Shown: in pieces, positions 14,068 through 21,910 of the stretch
Position numbering within the stretch: the stretch's first letter is position 1
Layout: every line of letters starts with the position of its first letter
Assembly: GCA_028715665.1 (NCBI GenBank)
Contig: JAQURI010000005.1
Coordinates: forward strand, 1-25,386
Reading direction: 5' to 3'
DNA: 25,386 bases
Source of the DNA: Candidatus Ratteibacteria bacterium
Lineage (GTDB): Bacteria; CAIJMQ01
The notes under the pieces: model-generated
What the model was told of the DNA's origin: nothing
The model's input: the letters and a program-made list of their open reading frames with translations, nothing else
Database searches by the model: none
Program-made: the position numbers and the translations under genes

Positions 14068-15664
14068 TGTCGTATTCCCTATATGAAGGAGTTGGTTCTC
14101 TAAATTCATGGTCATCAGTCTTTATTAATTCTTCACCGCTTATAATATAAGGAGTAATAAACACTATAAGTTCGGATTGCATCTGTGTTGTTACTTCCGA
14201 GCGAAAAAGTTTTCCCAGCACCCATATATCACCCAAAAATGGGACTTTTTCAATAGTTTTGACGTCTTCTTTCCTTCGTAAACCGCCGATTATAATGGTA
14301 GTGCCGTCTTTTACCATAACTTTAGTTTCTGCCGTGGACACTTCTGTTACCGGATATTGCCTGCCTGTGGGGCTAATATACCATTGCGCAATACTCGTAA
14401 TTTCGGGCTTTATATTCATTGTGATATATCCCTCATCGTTAATTTTAGGAGTTACCGATAACAGGACACCCGTATCAACCCACTTAGGAGTTTCCACAAT
14501 TGTAGTAGTGGATTCGGATTGCGTGCTGGTCGTTTCCAAATAAACTTCCTTCCTGCCAACATGTATTTTTGCTTCCTGGTTATTAACTACCGCTATTCTG
14601 GGGCTCGCAAGAAGTTTTGCGTCTATTATTGTGCTTAAAAAAGTCATTAATGCTTCGAAGCTATCTTGTCCTATGGAACCAAAGTAGACTTTGCCCAAAA
14701 TAGATTCTTTAGCGGCAGAGGGCAGATTGGCTTCAGATTCTATTTTAGGGTAATTTGCAATGGTCGTCTGTCCGGTCCTGTAAACGGTATCATAAGTATG
14801 CGAGCCGATGAAATCCAAGCCATGTTCCGTCATCTGTTCAAATAAAAATTCCCATTTTAAGCCGATATTACTATCATCGGCAAAAGAAACCCTAATTACT
14901 TTAGCTTCTATAAGAACTTCTTTGGTCTTTTGGTCCAGTGAACTGATTAATTGTCTGATTTCTTCCATTCGTTCGGGCAATGTCTGAACAATTATTTGAT
15001 TATTTCGCTCGTCCGCTTTAATTGAACCTACCTTTTTGTCCGACAATTGGGTTTTGAGATGCTCTTCAATTTCTTTTGCATTTGCATATTGCAAATTGAA
15101 TACTTCTACGACACCTCTTTCTTCAATAGAAGAAAGCGCTTCCTGCATTTGTTCCAATTTTTCCGGAGTATCCATCACCATAATTGTTCCTGTTTCTTCG
15201 TCGACCAAGACCCTTCCCACATCGCTTTTTAGCACATCTAAAAGCCCGAATGCTTTTTCCGGGATAGCATATTTAAGCCGAAGCACCTTCATTTTTCTCA
15301 CGTCGGCAAATTTTTTACCATAAAGTTCCTGGTATTCTTTATCACTCATAATATTATAGATGCTTCCTCTTTTTTCGTATGCCAGATTGCTTGTAAGGAG
15401 AATGATGTCGAAAGCGTCTTTAATAGTCACTTTATCGGCCTTTAGAGTCACTCTGCCGCTTACTCCCTTGGTAAAAGCTATATTGAATCCGCCTTCATTT
15501 GCAAGATATTGCAGCGCTTCTATGACGTCGATGTTGCGGAAATTCAAGGAGATTTCTTTTGCCATCCCGTCATTAAATTCCAAAGACGACAACTGAGTGT
15601 TTACAAAGCAGGTTTGAACGATAACCAACACCAGAAAAGACCAAAGGGAAATTCTGTTCAACAT
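14060..15664 (-). CDS. Secretin (PilQ/GspD family outer-membrane pore)
   Basis: A 534-residue protein that forms the outer-membrane ring of type II secretion or type IV pilus systems. An N-terminal signal peptide (LWSFLVLVIVQTCFV) is followed by an N0/STN domain (about 35-95: ISLNFRNIDVIEALQYLA, VSGRVTLKADKVTIKDAF). Next are N1/N2-type domains (about 120-260: VLRLKYAIPEKA, VFNLQYANAKEI, ADERNNQIIV) and then the secretin core (about 315-515: LLASPRIAVVNNQEAKI, VDTGVLLSVTPKINDEGYI, IIIGGLRRKE, KVPFLGDI, ELIVFITPYII). The length is near the short end for GspD. A TTG at 15673 with AGGG upstream is an alternative start. It sits in a run of five same-strand genes with ExeA-like and GspC-like proteins, which supports a type II-like machine. 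Confidence 0.95.
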   Translation of the reverse strand: MLNRISLWSFLVLVIVQTCFVNTQLSSLEFNDGMAKEISLNFRNIDVIEALQYLANEGGFNIAFTKGVSGRVTLKADKVTIKDAFDIILLTSNLAYEKRGSIYNIMSDKEYQELYGKKFADVRKMKVLRLKYAIPEKAFGLLDVLKSDVGRVLVDEETGTIMVMDTPEKLEQMQEALSSIEERGVVEVFNLQYANAKEIEEHLKTQLSDKKVGSIKADERNNQIIVQTLPERMEEIRQLISSLDQKTKEVLIEAKVIRVSFADDSNIGLKWEFLFEQMTEHGLDFIGSHTYDTVYRTGQTTIANYPKIESEANLPSAAKESILGKVYFGSIGQDSFEALMTFLSTIIDAKLLASPRIAVVNNQEAKIHVGRKEVYLETTSTQSESTTTIVETPKWVDTGVLLSVTPKINDEGYITMNIKPEITSIAQWYISPTGRQYPVTEVSTAETKVMVKDGTTIIIGGLRRKEDVKTIEKVPFLGDIWVLGKLFRSEVTTQMQSELIVFITPYIISGEELIKTDDHEFREPTPSYREYDNE

Positions 15665-15711
15665 TTTGCACAATTGTAAACTATACCCTATCCAAAAGCA
15701 ACGATTGCACT

Positions 15712-16404
15712 TCAGAGTTTAAGTTCTGCTTCAGCTCCTTTGTATTCTAAAATCACCCTATCAATAAAAATCTGTTTTATTATCACTCCATTTACAATTT
15801 CTTCGCCGTTTTTCAAAAAATAAGTCATTTTAGCGTTTGTATTTTCTATCATCGCCACAGGATTATCCGACCAGGAAACTCCGACCAATATCAATTGCTC
15901 CATAATTTTTGCCAGCTCGTCTTTGACAGTGACTACTTCCTCGGCTTTAACATCGCCTTCTTTTTCATGGGGATTATTCGCTTCCAAATCCAATTTAAAT
16001 ATATTTCTCATATTCACCCTCTGCGAATAATAAGAAATGTCCCGCAAAAAAGAAGCAGGCAAATAGGATTTTACTTGTCCGTTTGTTTTAAATTCTGTTT
16101 TTAGATTTGACACATCGTCTAATTTATTGGAAGCATTTAACCAGCTCATAACCAAATAAGTCGCCAAACCAACTGCGCAAAATACGAGAATTATATTTAT
16201 TTGCCGAATATCTAAAGCAAATTTATGCCTTGATAGATTACTGCCCGCATGTTGTTTTAAAAAAGAAAATTTCCCTCTTATGGCGCTTATAGAAAAAAAA
16301 CTGTTTCTTATGCGTTTTTTCTTGATTTCCCGTATAGTACGTTCACTGGGAGATTCGATTAATTCTAATAATCTCTTTTCAGGGGTAGACTTGTCTTGTG
16401 CCAT
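15712..16404 (-). CDS. GspC/PilP-like inner-membrane secretin partner
   Basis: A 230-residue protein with a basic cytoplasmic N-terminus (about 1-66), one membrane helix at 70-89 (NIILVFCAVGLATYLVMSWL) and a periplasmic part. Its C-terminal 60 residues have the pattern of GspC homology-region or PilP domains: 'LILVGVSWSDNPVAMIE', 'YFLKNGEEIVNGVIIKQI', 'VILEYKGAEAELKL'. Such domains contact the N0 domain of the secretin, whose gene follows 48 bases downstream. The ATG at 16404 overlaps the ExeA-like stop by 40 bases and has AGAGGA about nine bases upstream. GspC versus PilP cannot be settled by eye, because the middle is poorly conserved. Confidence 0.75.
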   Translation of the reverse strand: MAQDKSTPEKRLLELIESPSERTIREIKKKRIRNSFFSISAIRGKFSFLKQHAGSNLSRHKFALDIRQINIILVFCAVGLATYLVMSWLNASNKLDDVSNLKTEFKTNGQVKSYLPASFLRDISYYSQRVNMRNIFKLDLEANNPHEKEGDVKAEEVVTVKDELAKIMEQLILVGVSWSDNPVAMIENTNAKMTYFLKNGEEIVNGVIIKQIFIDRVILEYKGAEAELKL

Positions 16405-17231
16405 CCTGCTTTTTCCTCTTCTTTAATAATTTCCTCAATCATCTTTCCGTCCACGGCCAATTTATTATCCACAATAATTTTTTTCAATGCTTTATAGCAC
16501 AACATCATTATTTTTCTGGGATAACCGTTGGTATATTCATAAATCTTCTTTATGCCGTCTTCCAAGAACAAATGCCTTTTATCTTTATAACCCGCTTGCC
16601 TTAAGCGAAATTCTATCATTTCCTTTGTCTCTCCGTAATCAAGCGGATTTAAAGTAAACTTAAAACTTATGCGGTCAAAAAAATTGGGGATATTCATTAT
16701 CGTAGAATAAAGTTCCATTTGTCCCAATAGAACCAGTTGCAGAAGTTTAAACTCGTTTGTCTCATAATTCAAAAGTACTCTTAGTACTTCTAAAGACATA
16801 GGACTAAGTTTTTGGGCTTCATCTACAACTAAAGCTATGATTTTATTTTCTGATACCCCTTTCTGAAAAAGAAAAGCTTCCAGCGATTCCTTCAGTTCCA
16901 AAAGACTCGGAGAATCATTGGTATTAATCGGACAATTGAAGTTTCTCACCAAATACTCCAAAAATGAATATTCGTTTTCAAAAGACGGGTCAAATATGAC
17001 ATGAAAACAAAAATCTTCTCTCTTCTTCAATTCTTGGACGAGTTTCCTTGACAGTGTTGTCTTGCCCGTGCCGACATCGCCCAAAATAATGCTCAATCCT
17101 CTCTTTAGTCTCAATTCAATCAGACTATTCGTCAGTGCGCGTTCGTGATCCTTGGATAAATAAAAAAAATCCGGGTCCGGACTGGTAGAAAAAGGTTCTT
17201 TTTTCAAACCCAAAATTTCGAAATAACCCAT
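16365..17231 (-). CDS. ExeA/GspA-like AAA ATPase
   Basis: A 288-residue cytoplasmic AAA protein. It opens with the family signature 'YFEILGLKKEPFSTSPDPDF' (3-22), then has Walker A GDVGTGKTT (51-59), Walker B with DEAQ (131-140), a sensor stretch LLQLVLLGQMEL (163-174) and a C-terminal helical lid (YTNGYPRKIMMLCYKAL). It lacks the peptidoglycan-binding and membrane part of full ExeA, so it resembles the shorter MshM type. In type II and MSHA systems such ATPases help place the secretin in the envelope; the neighbouring secretin and GspC-like genes fit that. It begins four bases after the foldase gene and overlaps the next gene by 40 bases. Confidence 0.9.
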   Translation of the reverse strand: MGYFEILGLKKEPFSTSPDPDFFYLSKDHERALTNSLIELRLKRGLSIILGDVGTGKTTLSRKLVQELKKREDFCFHVIFDPSFENEYSFLEYLVRNFNCPINTNDSPSLLELKESLEAFLFQKGVSENKIIALVVDEAQKLSPMSLEVLRVLLNYETNEFKLLQLVLLGQMELYSTIMNIPNFFDRISFKFTLNPLDYGETKEMIEFRLRQAGYKDKRHLFLEDGIKKIYEYTNGYPRKIMMLCYKALKKIIVDNKLAVDGKMIEEIIKEEEKAGWHKTSLPLKRDY

Positions 17232-17235
17232 AGTA

Positions 17236-18213
17236 CTACTCTTTCGGAAATAACTCTTTCAATTTTATATAAATCTTGATATTTGCTTTATCCTTTAAAT
17301 TTTTAAGCCACTGTTGAAATCCCTCATATTTTTTCTGCATTTTGACCTGCTCATAGTAAGAATTACGATATTTAGGAAAATCCTCGTCCATTGCGCGCCT
17401 TATTTCAAGTATTTTGAAAACGCCGTAACCTTGATAAATGGGAGCGGGAGGATATATTTCACCCACTTTAAGTTCGAGCATTTTATAAACATCTTCTTTA
17501 GGGAATTTCCACATATGCATAAGGAACTCCAAAGCTACAAATCCGGGCCGTTTGAAAGAATCCGGATTTTTTTCTTTTTCCTCGTCCCAAAATGCAGGAT
17601 TCCCCTTCACTTTATTATAATAGTCGTCCGCCTTATCCAATTCGTCGAACTGTATCAATTCCACGCTTAATGTGTTGTGTTCGTTGCGAAACTCCTGGAT
17701 TGCTTCTTCTTCCGTAACTTCGGGACTAATGCTATCCATCACCTGTTTACGAAGCTTTTCTATTTTCAGAAGATGTTCGATCTGGTTTTCGAACAATACC
17801 ACGGGCATATTTATGTTGTCTTTTACCCATTTTTCGTACTCTTGTTTATTGTCCTTCCAATTAAAAGGAACCTCTTGCCCGCTTAGAATTTTGGCAACCT
17901 CATCTTCTACTTCTTTACGCTCAATTTTGATATCCCGTTGAAAAGCTTCGTAAGACAGGACAAGTTCAACCCAGACCTGTTCTTCCGTCTCTTCAGTGGT
18001 TTGCGGAACGCCCCTCCATCTTGTGCCAAAAACCTGGATAACTCCCCACGCAAAATAATAATTTTCCATGGGAACAGGGACGGAGAAAATCTCGCCTGCA
18101 ATCTTAGAATTTTGAGTTTGTATATGCTCGGATGTAAACGATAGAGACCCCAAACCATATCCGACACCCCAAATAACTACGACCCAAAAAGCCCCAAAAA
18201 GAATTTTTTTCAT
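17236..18213 (-). CDS. SurA/PpiC-like exported peptidyl-prolyl isomerase family protein
   Basis: A 325-residue protein with an uncleaved anchor or signal peptide at 4-22 (ILFGAFWVVVIWGVGYGLG). Helical N-terminal and C-terminal segments flank a central domain: 'QTTEETEEQVWVELVLSYEAF' and 'KIERKEVEDEVAKIL' recall the SurA N-region. Residues about 180-285 ('HNTLSVELIQFDELDKADDYY', 'LKVGEIYPPAPIYQGYGVFKILEIR') recall a PpiC/parvulin domain. The parvulin core is incomplete, so it may be only a chaperone. It is the first gene of the five-gene minus-strand operon, downstream of a good promoter at 18238-18266, and may fold or stabilise the secretin or its cargo. Confidence 0.8.
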   Translation of the reverse strand: MKKILFGAFWVVVIWGVGYGLGSLSFTSEHIQTQNSKIAGEIFSVPVPMENYYFAWGVIQVFGTRWRGVPQTTEETEEQVWVELVLSYEAFQRDIKIERKEVEDEVAKILSGQEVPFNWKDNKQEYEKWVKDNINMPVVLFENQIEHLLKIEKLRKQVMDSISPEVTEEEAIQEFRNEHNTLSVELIQFDELDKADDYYNKVKGNPAFWDEEKEKNPDSFKRPGFVALEFLMHMWKFPKEDVYKMLELKVGEIYPPAPIYQGYGVFKILEIRRAMDEDFPKYRNSYYEQVKMQKKYEGFQQWLKNLKDKANIKIYIKLKELFPKE

Positions 18214-18237
18214 ATATGAACGGCAATCCTAATCAAA

Positions 18238-18266
18238 ATAATATATTATAATCGCAATTTTGTAAA
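18238..18266 (-). promoter_or_regulatory. Sigma70-type promoter for the secretin operon
   Basis: On the minus strand TTTACA (18266-18261, 5/6 of -35) and TATTAT (18243-18238, 5/6 of -10) are separated by 17 bases. A start near 18231 would give an 18-base leader to the ATG at 18213. The -35 box touches the end of the nested palindrome at 18266, so that element may have supplied or replaced upstream control sequence. Confidence 0.6.
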
Positions 18267-18395
18267 CCCCGTTAGAGATAAGAAATGTCAAAAGACATTT
18301 CTGTAATTACTGAAAAACCCTTTTGTTTTCTCTTTAGCTCCCACAGCTCTATTTAATGTTAAACTTCGTTTTGAATTGCCATCTCTAAACGGGGT
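18266..18395. repeat. Nested palindrome, ACCCCG/GGGGT family, copy 3
   Basis: The outer arms ACCCCGTTAGAGAT (18266-18279) and ATCTCTAAACGGGGT (18381-18395) pair with one bulged base. The left interior hairpin is AGAAATGTC (18281-18289) with GACATTTCT (18294-18302), a perfect 9-bp stem. The remaining interior (18303-18380) is longer and less clearly paired. The ten-base end ACCCCGTTAG is identical to that of the 7125 copy. Confidence 0.75.
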
Positions 18396-18426
18396 AAACC
18401 ACCCCACCCTGGAGGCTAGGACATTC

Positions 18427-18461
18427 TTATCCCCACACCAAAGGTTTTGGTGTGGGGATAA
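18427..18461. repeat. Perfect 16-bp hairpin
   Basis: TTATCCCCACACCAAA (18427-18442) and TTTGGTGTGGGGATAA (18446-18461) are exact complements around a 3-base loop. It lies between the nested palindrome and the glycogen operon promoter. There is no T-run on either side, so it is a poor intrinsic terminator. It may be a dispersed element, an operator, or a block between the divergent units. Confidence 0.8.
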
Positions 18462-18498
18462 ATCCAATTGGTTATTACCTTTTCCTTGATTAGTGTTA

Positions 18499-18512
18499 TA
18501 TAATAACAAAAA
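18499..18512 (+). promoter_or_regulatory. Likely promoter giving a leaderless glycogen operon transcript
   Basis: A perfect TATAAT (18499-18504) lies only seven bases before the ATG at 18512, with a weak TTACCT -35 match 18 bases upstream (18475-18480). Transcription would start at about the A of the ATG. There is no Shine-Dalgarno sequence before this ATG, which agrees with leaderless translation. Confidence 0.5.
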
Positions 18513-20533
18513 TGGAAAATTTCGAATTTTCACAATATGAATGGATTCTGACAAACTCGCAAGGAGGTTACGCATTAGGCGCGGCTAACCTTTTAAATCA
18601 CCGCAAATACCACGGTCTTCTTGTAGCTTCGGACTTGAATTTCAAAAGGACTCATCTTGTTTCCTCCGTAGAAGAACAACTGCAAACTAAAGACGGGATG
18701 AGTTTTTTCCTGGATGCCAATAATTACCATAATGTCATATATCCGCACGGATATAAATTCATGGTCGAATATTTTCTGCGTCCCTATCCTTCCTTTTTAT
18801 ATTCGTGCAATCCGCCATCCAGCGAACTCTTAATTCTGAAAACCATACAAATGCATCCTTTTAAAAATATCTGCATAGTGAAATATTACAATTTAGGGAA
18901 AATTCCATTTAAACTCGTTTTAAGGCCCAAATTCACTTTAAGAGAGCACCATTCAGTCCACAAGACAACTTTTTGGGATAAAGTAGAATATAAATACGAA
19001 CTAACGGCAAATACTGCGAAAATTGCAAGTGGGGATATAGAAGCATATATGTCTGTTTTAAGGGGACAAACCGAATTCGATCCCGTTATATATAGGAACG
19101 TCGTTTACCCCACCGAAATAATACGCGGTTACGAAGGGACTGAGGACTTGTTGTCGCCTTTTAAAATAGTATGCGACATCGGTACAGGGGAAGAAGAAAC
19201 TCTCATTTTTGCAGACAACAAACAAGATAATTGGGAAAGATCAGTTTCCGAGGCCGAGCATAAATATAAAAAATACCCTCTTCCAATCCGTCATCCTCTT
19301 TCATTCAAAAACGAACCCGACAAAATTTTATTGAACATTGCATGGGAAGGCAAAAGAATGTTTGCATTTAAAGAGTACCTTCAAATTCTGGAACTTGCTA
19401 TGAGCGAATTTATAACCGATAACGACCTTATTGCGGGATTCCCGTGGTTCTCATCCTGGGGAAGAGACACCATGATTTCGCTTGAAGCGTTAAAATATCT
19501 TGAAAATGGAAATGAAGCGGCTTGCAGAATACTTAAAAAATACAGTCAAAAAATAAAAGACGGAATTATTCCCAATACCCTGGGAGAAGGCAATGCAGGA
19601 GAAAATTATAACAGCGTGGACGCTCCTTTATGGTTCGGAATAAGAATACTGGAGTTTTGGAAAAATTTCGATTTCCGAACAAAGAAAATCATGATAGAGA
19701 GCATCAAACAAATTCTGGCAAATTACTTGTTTAACGATTCTTTGCCTTTCCACGTGGATAAATATGACGGATTAATCTCCTTACATCCTGATACGGGCAG
19801 CGCTTTGACGTGGATGGACGCAAAAGTTCACGGAGAACCCGTAACCCCCCGATACGGCAAACCCGTAGAAATAAACGCGCTCTGGTATAACTTACTTGTT
19901 TATTTCGCAAATATAGCAAAAAAAGAAAATATATATGAAATTAATTTTGCGGACAATAAAATCAAATTATCCGAAATTGACATCCTTGCCGCAAAAGTAA
20001 AAAAATCAATGAGTGCGTTTTTTGCCGAAGTATATTTCGCAGACAGAATAGAAAACGGCAAACCAAACTCGGAATTAAGGCCAAACTATTTAATAGCTTT
20101 TTCTCTGCCCTTTGATGTAACTTCAAAAGAAAAAATGCAAGCAGGATACGAAATAGCGAAAAAGAAACTTCTTACGCCTTACGGGGTAAGAAGCCTGTCT
20201 CCTGACCACAGCTTTTTTAGAAAAAAATACATGGGCAACCAAAGGATGAGAGACCTTGCATATCATCAGGGAACTGTTTGGGTTTGGCTTTTATTGGCAA
20301 TGGCAAAGACAGCAGTAAAAATCTATTCATCGGAAAAAGAAAAACTCCGTAAAGAACTGGAAGAGCTGGTTTTTACATTCAGAAACGGATTTATGCAAGG
20401 CAAAATGGCTTCCATACCGGAACTATACAATGGAGAAGACCCCAATCTCCCGAAAGGGGCACCTGCCCAATGTTGGTCGGTAGCAGCCATTTTTTTGATT
20501 GAAAAAATGCTTTTATTAGAAAAAAGTCAATAG
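18512..20533 (+). CDS. Glycogen debranching enzyme (amylo-alpha-1,6-glucosidase)
   Basis: A 673-residue cytoplasmic enzyme of the bacterial/archaeal debranching type (GDE_N plus GDE_C, GH133-like) that removes alpha-1,6-linked glucose at branch points. The N-terminal domain opens with 'EWILTNSQGGYALGA' and 'RKYHGLLVAS'. The (alpha/alpha)6 barrel shows 'GFPWFSSWGRDTMISL' (about 308-323), 'NYNSVDAPLWFG' (about 364-376), 'LTWMDAKV' with 'TPRYGKPVEINALWYN' (about 432-460) and 'YHQGTVWVWLL' (about 584-594), all family signatures. Length is typical. The start is supported by the signature beginning ten residues in and by the TATAAT just upstream. It is the first gene of the glycogen operon, divergent from the secretion operon. 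Confidence 0.95.
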   Translation: MENFEFSQYEWILTNSQGGYALGAANLLNHRKYHGLLVASDLNFKRTHLVSSVEEQLQTKDGMSFFLDANNYHNVIYPHGYKFMVEYFLRPYPSFLYSCNPPSSELLILKTIQMHPFKNICIVKYYNLGKIPFKLVLRPKFTLREHHSVHKTTFWDKVEYKYELTANTAKIASGDIEAYMSVLRGQTEFDPVIYRNVVYPTEIIRGYEGTEDLLSPFKIVCDIGTGEEETLIFADNKQDNWERSVSEAEHKYKKYPLPIRHPLSFKNEPDKILLNIAWEGKRMFAFKEYLQILELAMSEFITDNDLIAGFPWFSSWGRDTMISLEALKYLENGNEAACRILKKYSQKIKDGIIPNTLGEGNAGENYNSVDAPLWFGIRILEFWKNFDFRTKKIMIESIKQILANYLFNDSLPFHVDKYDGLISLHPDTGSALTWMDAKVHGEPVTPRYGKPVEINALWYNLLVYFANIAKKENIYEINFADNKIKLSEIDILAAKVKKSMSAFFAEVYFADRIENGKPNSELRPNYLIAFSLPFDVTSKEKMQAGYEIAKKKLLTPYGVRSLSPDHSFFRKKYMGNQRMRDLAYHQGTVWVWLLLAMAKTAVKIYSSEKEKLRKELEELVFTFRNGFMQGKMASIPELYNGEDPNLPKGAPAQCWSVAAIFLIEKMLLLEKSQ

Positions 20534-20614
20534 AAATGAGATTTTATCCGTTTACTTATTTACTAAAAAGATTAAAATAATGAAATAAAATGCCGAGCTT
20601 ATGAGGACAAAATA

Positions 20615-21907
20615 ATGAGAATATTGATGTTGAGCTGGGAATTTCCGCCCGTTATGACAGGCGGCCTCGGAATGGCATGTTATGGAATGACAAAAGCATT
20701 GCTTTCCATGGGAATAGAGGTCGACCTCATTATCCCCACCAACGAGGAAGTATATTTCCCCTTAAGAAAACCTGAAGATGCGGATTTAATGCCTGTGGTT
20801 TTCACTGACCCTTTAAAAAAGAAAAAATTCGGGAAGAAAATAAACATTCACAGTCTGGTCGAAGGCGCAAAATATTTGGATATGGCTTATTTCACTACCG
20901 GACGAAGAACATTTAAGGAAATATGGCGTGAGGAAATACTCGAAGGAATAAAAAATACGACTTCTCTGGAATTCCTCTTCGACATTCTTTCCAAAGATGG
21001 CCCTTTTTTCCCCGAAGTAAGAAATTACACAGCCAAAGCGGTAAATATAGCAAAACAATTAAATTATGACCTGATTCATGCACACGACTGGCTGACCTAT
21101 CCTGCTGCATCGCTCATAAAAACGCTATCGGACAAACCATGGATATCTCATATTCATTCTACCGAATTTGACCGCGCGGGAGGTGCGGGCGACAGCCGAA
21201 TCCACAACATAGAATATATGGGAATGCATCTTTGCGACAAAATTATAGCCGTATCCGGCTACACTTCCAATATAATAATGGAAAAATATATGGCTGACAG
21301 AAACAAAATCAAAATAGTGCATAATGCTTTTGTTGTGGAAGAAGCAGGTAAGCCTAAAAAAAGAATATTCAAAGAGCCTACTGTCGCGTTTATAGGGAGA
21401 ATAACGCTTCAAAAAGGTCCTGATTATTTCCTAAAAGTTGCCAGAAAAGTTTTGCAAAAAGAAAAAAAAGTAAGGTTTATAATGGCCGGCAAAGGCGACA
21501 TGGAACGGGGTATAATACACCATTCGGCTTCAATGGGAATGGGAACGAAATTTCTGTTTTCGGGATATCTTTCAAGACAAGAATTGGAATCGATTCTTTC
21601 CGCCGCAGATATTTTTGTTATGCCGTCCGTTTCCGAACCTTTCGGAATAGCGCCTCTTGAAGCTATGAGCTATGGTACCGTAGCAATTATATCCAAACAA
21701 TCCGGCGTTGCCGAAATAATAGAAAACGCTTACAAGGTCGATTTTTGGGACATAGACCGGATTGTCTCGATAATTCTGGATTTAATAAAAAATCCTGAAA
21801 AATTAAAACAGATGTCTCAATCAAGTGTAGAGGAAGTAACAAAAATACAGTGGAAAGAGGCAGCGAGAAAAATATTCGATGTTTATAGCGAGTGTCTAAA
21901 AAATTAA
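20615..21907 (+). CDS. Glycogen-synthase-like GT4 glycosyltransferase
   Basis: A 430-residue GT-B fold enzyme. The N-terminal domain begins 'MRILMLSWEFPPVMTGGLG' with the glucan synthase GGLG loop at 16-19. 'IHAHDWLTYPA' (about 154) and 'HIHSTEFDRAGG' (about 180) are typical of GT4/GT5 glycogen synthases. The C-terminal domain has 'GRITLQKGPDYF' (about 262) and the E-x7-E motif in 'SEPFGIAPLEAM' (about 341-352). It probably extends alpha-1,4-glucan from a sugar nucleotide; donor choice (ADP- or UDP-glucose) cannot be read here. GAGGA lies about nine bases before the ATG. The gap of 81 bases after the debranching gene holds nothing I recognise, and the next gene follows after three bases. Confidence 0.92.
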   Translation: MRILMLSWEFPPVMTGGLGMACYGMTKALLSMGIEVDLIIPTNEEVYFPLRKPEDADLMPVVFTDPLKKKKFGKKINIHSLVEGAKYLDMAYFTTGRRTFKEIWREEILEGIKNTTSLEFLFDILSKDGPFFPEVRNYTAKAVNIAKQLNYDLIHAHDWLTYPAASLIKTLSDKPWISHIHSTEFDRAGGAGDSRIHNIEYMGMHLCDKIIAVSGYTSNIIMEKYMADRNKIKIVHNAFVVEEAGKPKKRIFKEPTVAFIGRITLQKGPDYFLKVARKVLQKEKKVRFIMAGKGDMERGIIHHSASMGMGTKFLFSGYLSRQELESILSAADIFVMPSVSEPFGIAPLEAMSYGTVAIISKQSGVAEIIENAYKVDFWDIDRIVSIILDLIKNPEKLKQMSQSSVEEVTKIQWKEAARKIFDVYSECLKN

Positions 21908-21910
21908 AAC

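Larger units (their letters stand above)
18214..18511. other. Divergent intergenic region with promoters and palindromes
   Basis: These 298 bases separate the secretion operon (minus) from the glycogen operon (plus). They hold a minus-strand promoter (18238-18266), the third nested palindrome (18266-18395), a perfect 16-bp hairpin (18427-18461) and a plus-strand -10 box just before the glycogen operon. No gene is supported; a 95-codon minus frame here only follows the palindrome. Confidence 0.7.

Noticed and set aside
16365..16404. A frameshift joining the ExeA-like and GspC-like genes, suggested by their 40-base overlap
   Set aside because: Each protein is complete with its own expected ends, and the second has its own ATG and Shine-Dalgarno, so it is a simple operon overlap.
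18288..18575. A 95-codon minus-strand frame across the divergent intergenic region
   Set aside because: It runs through the palindromes and into the antisense of the debranching gene, and its protein has no recognisable features or ribosome site.
20536..20580. A 14-codon frame between the debranching and GT4 genes
   Set aside because: Too short, no ribosome-binding site, no recognisable leader-peptide pattern and no attenuator hairpin nearby.
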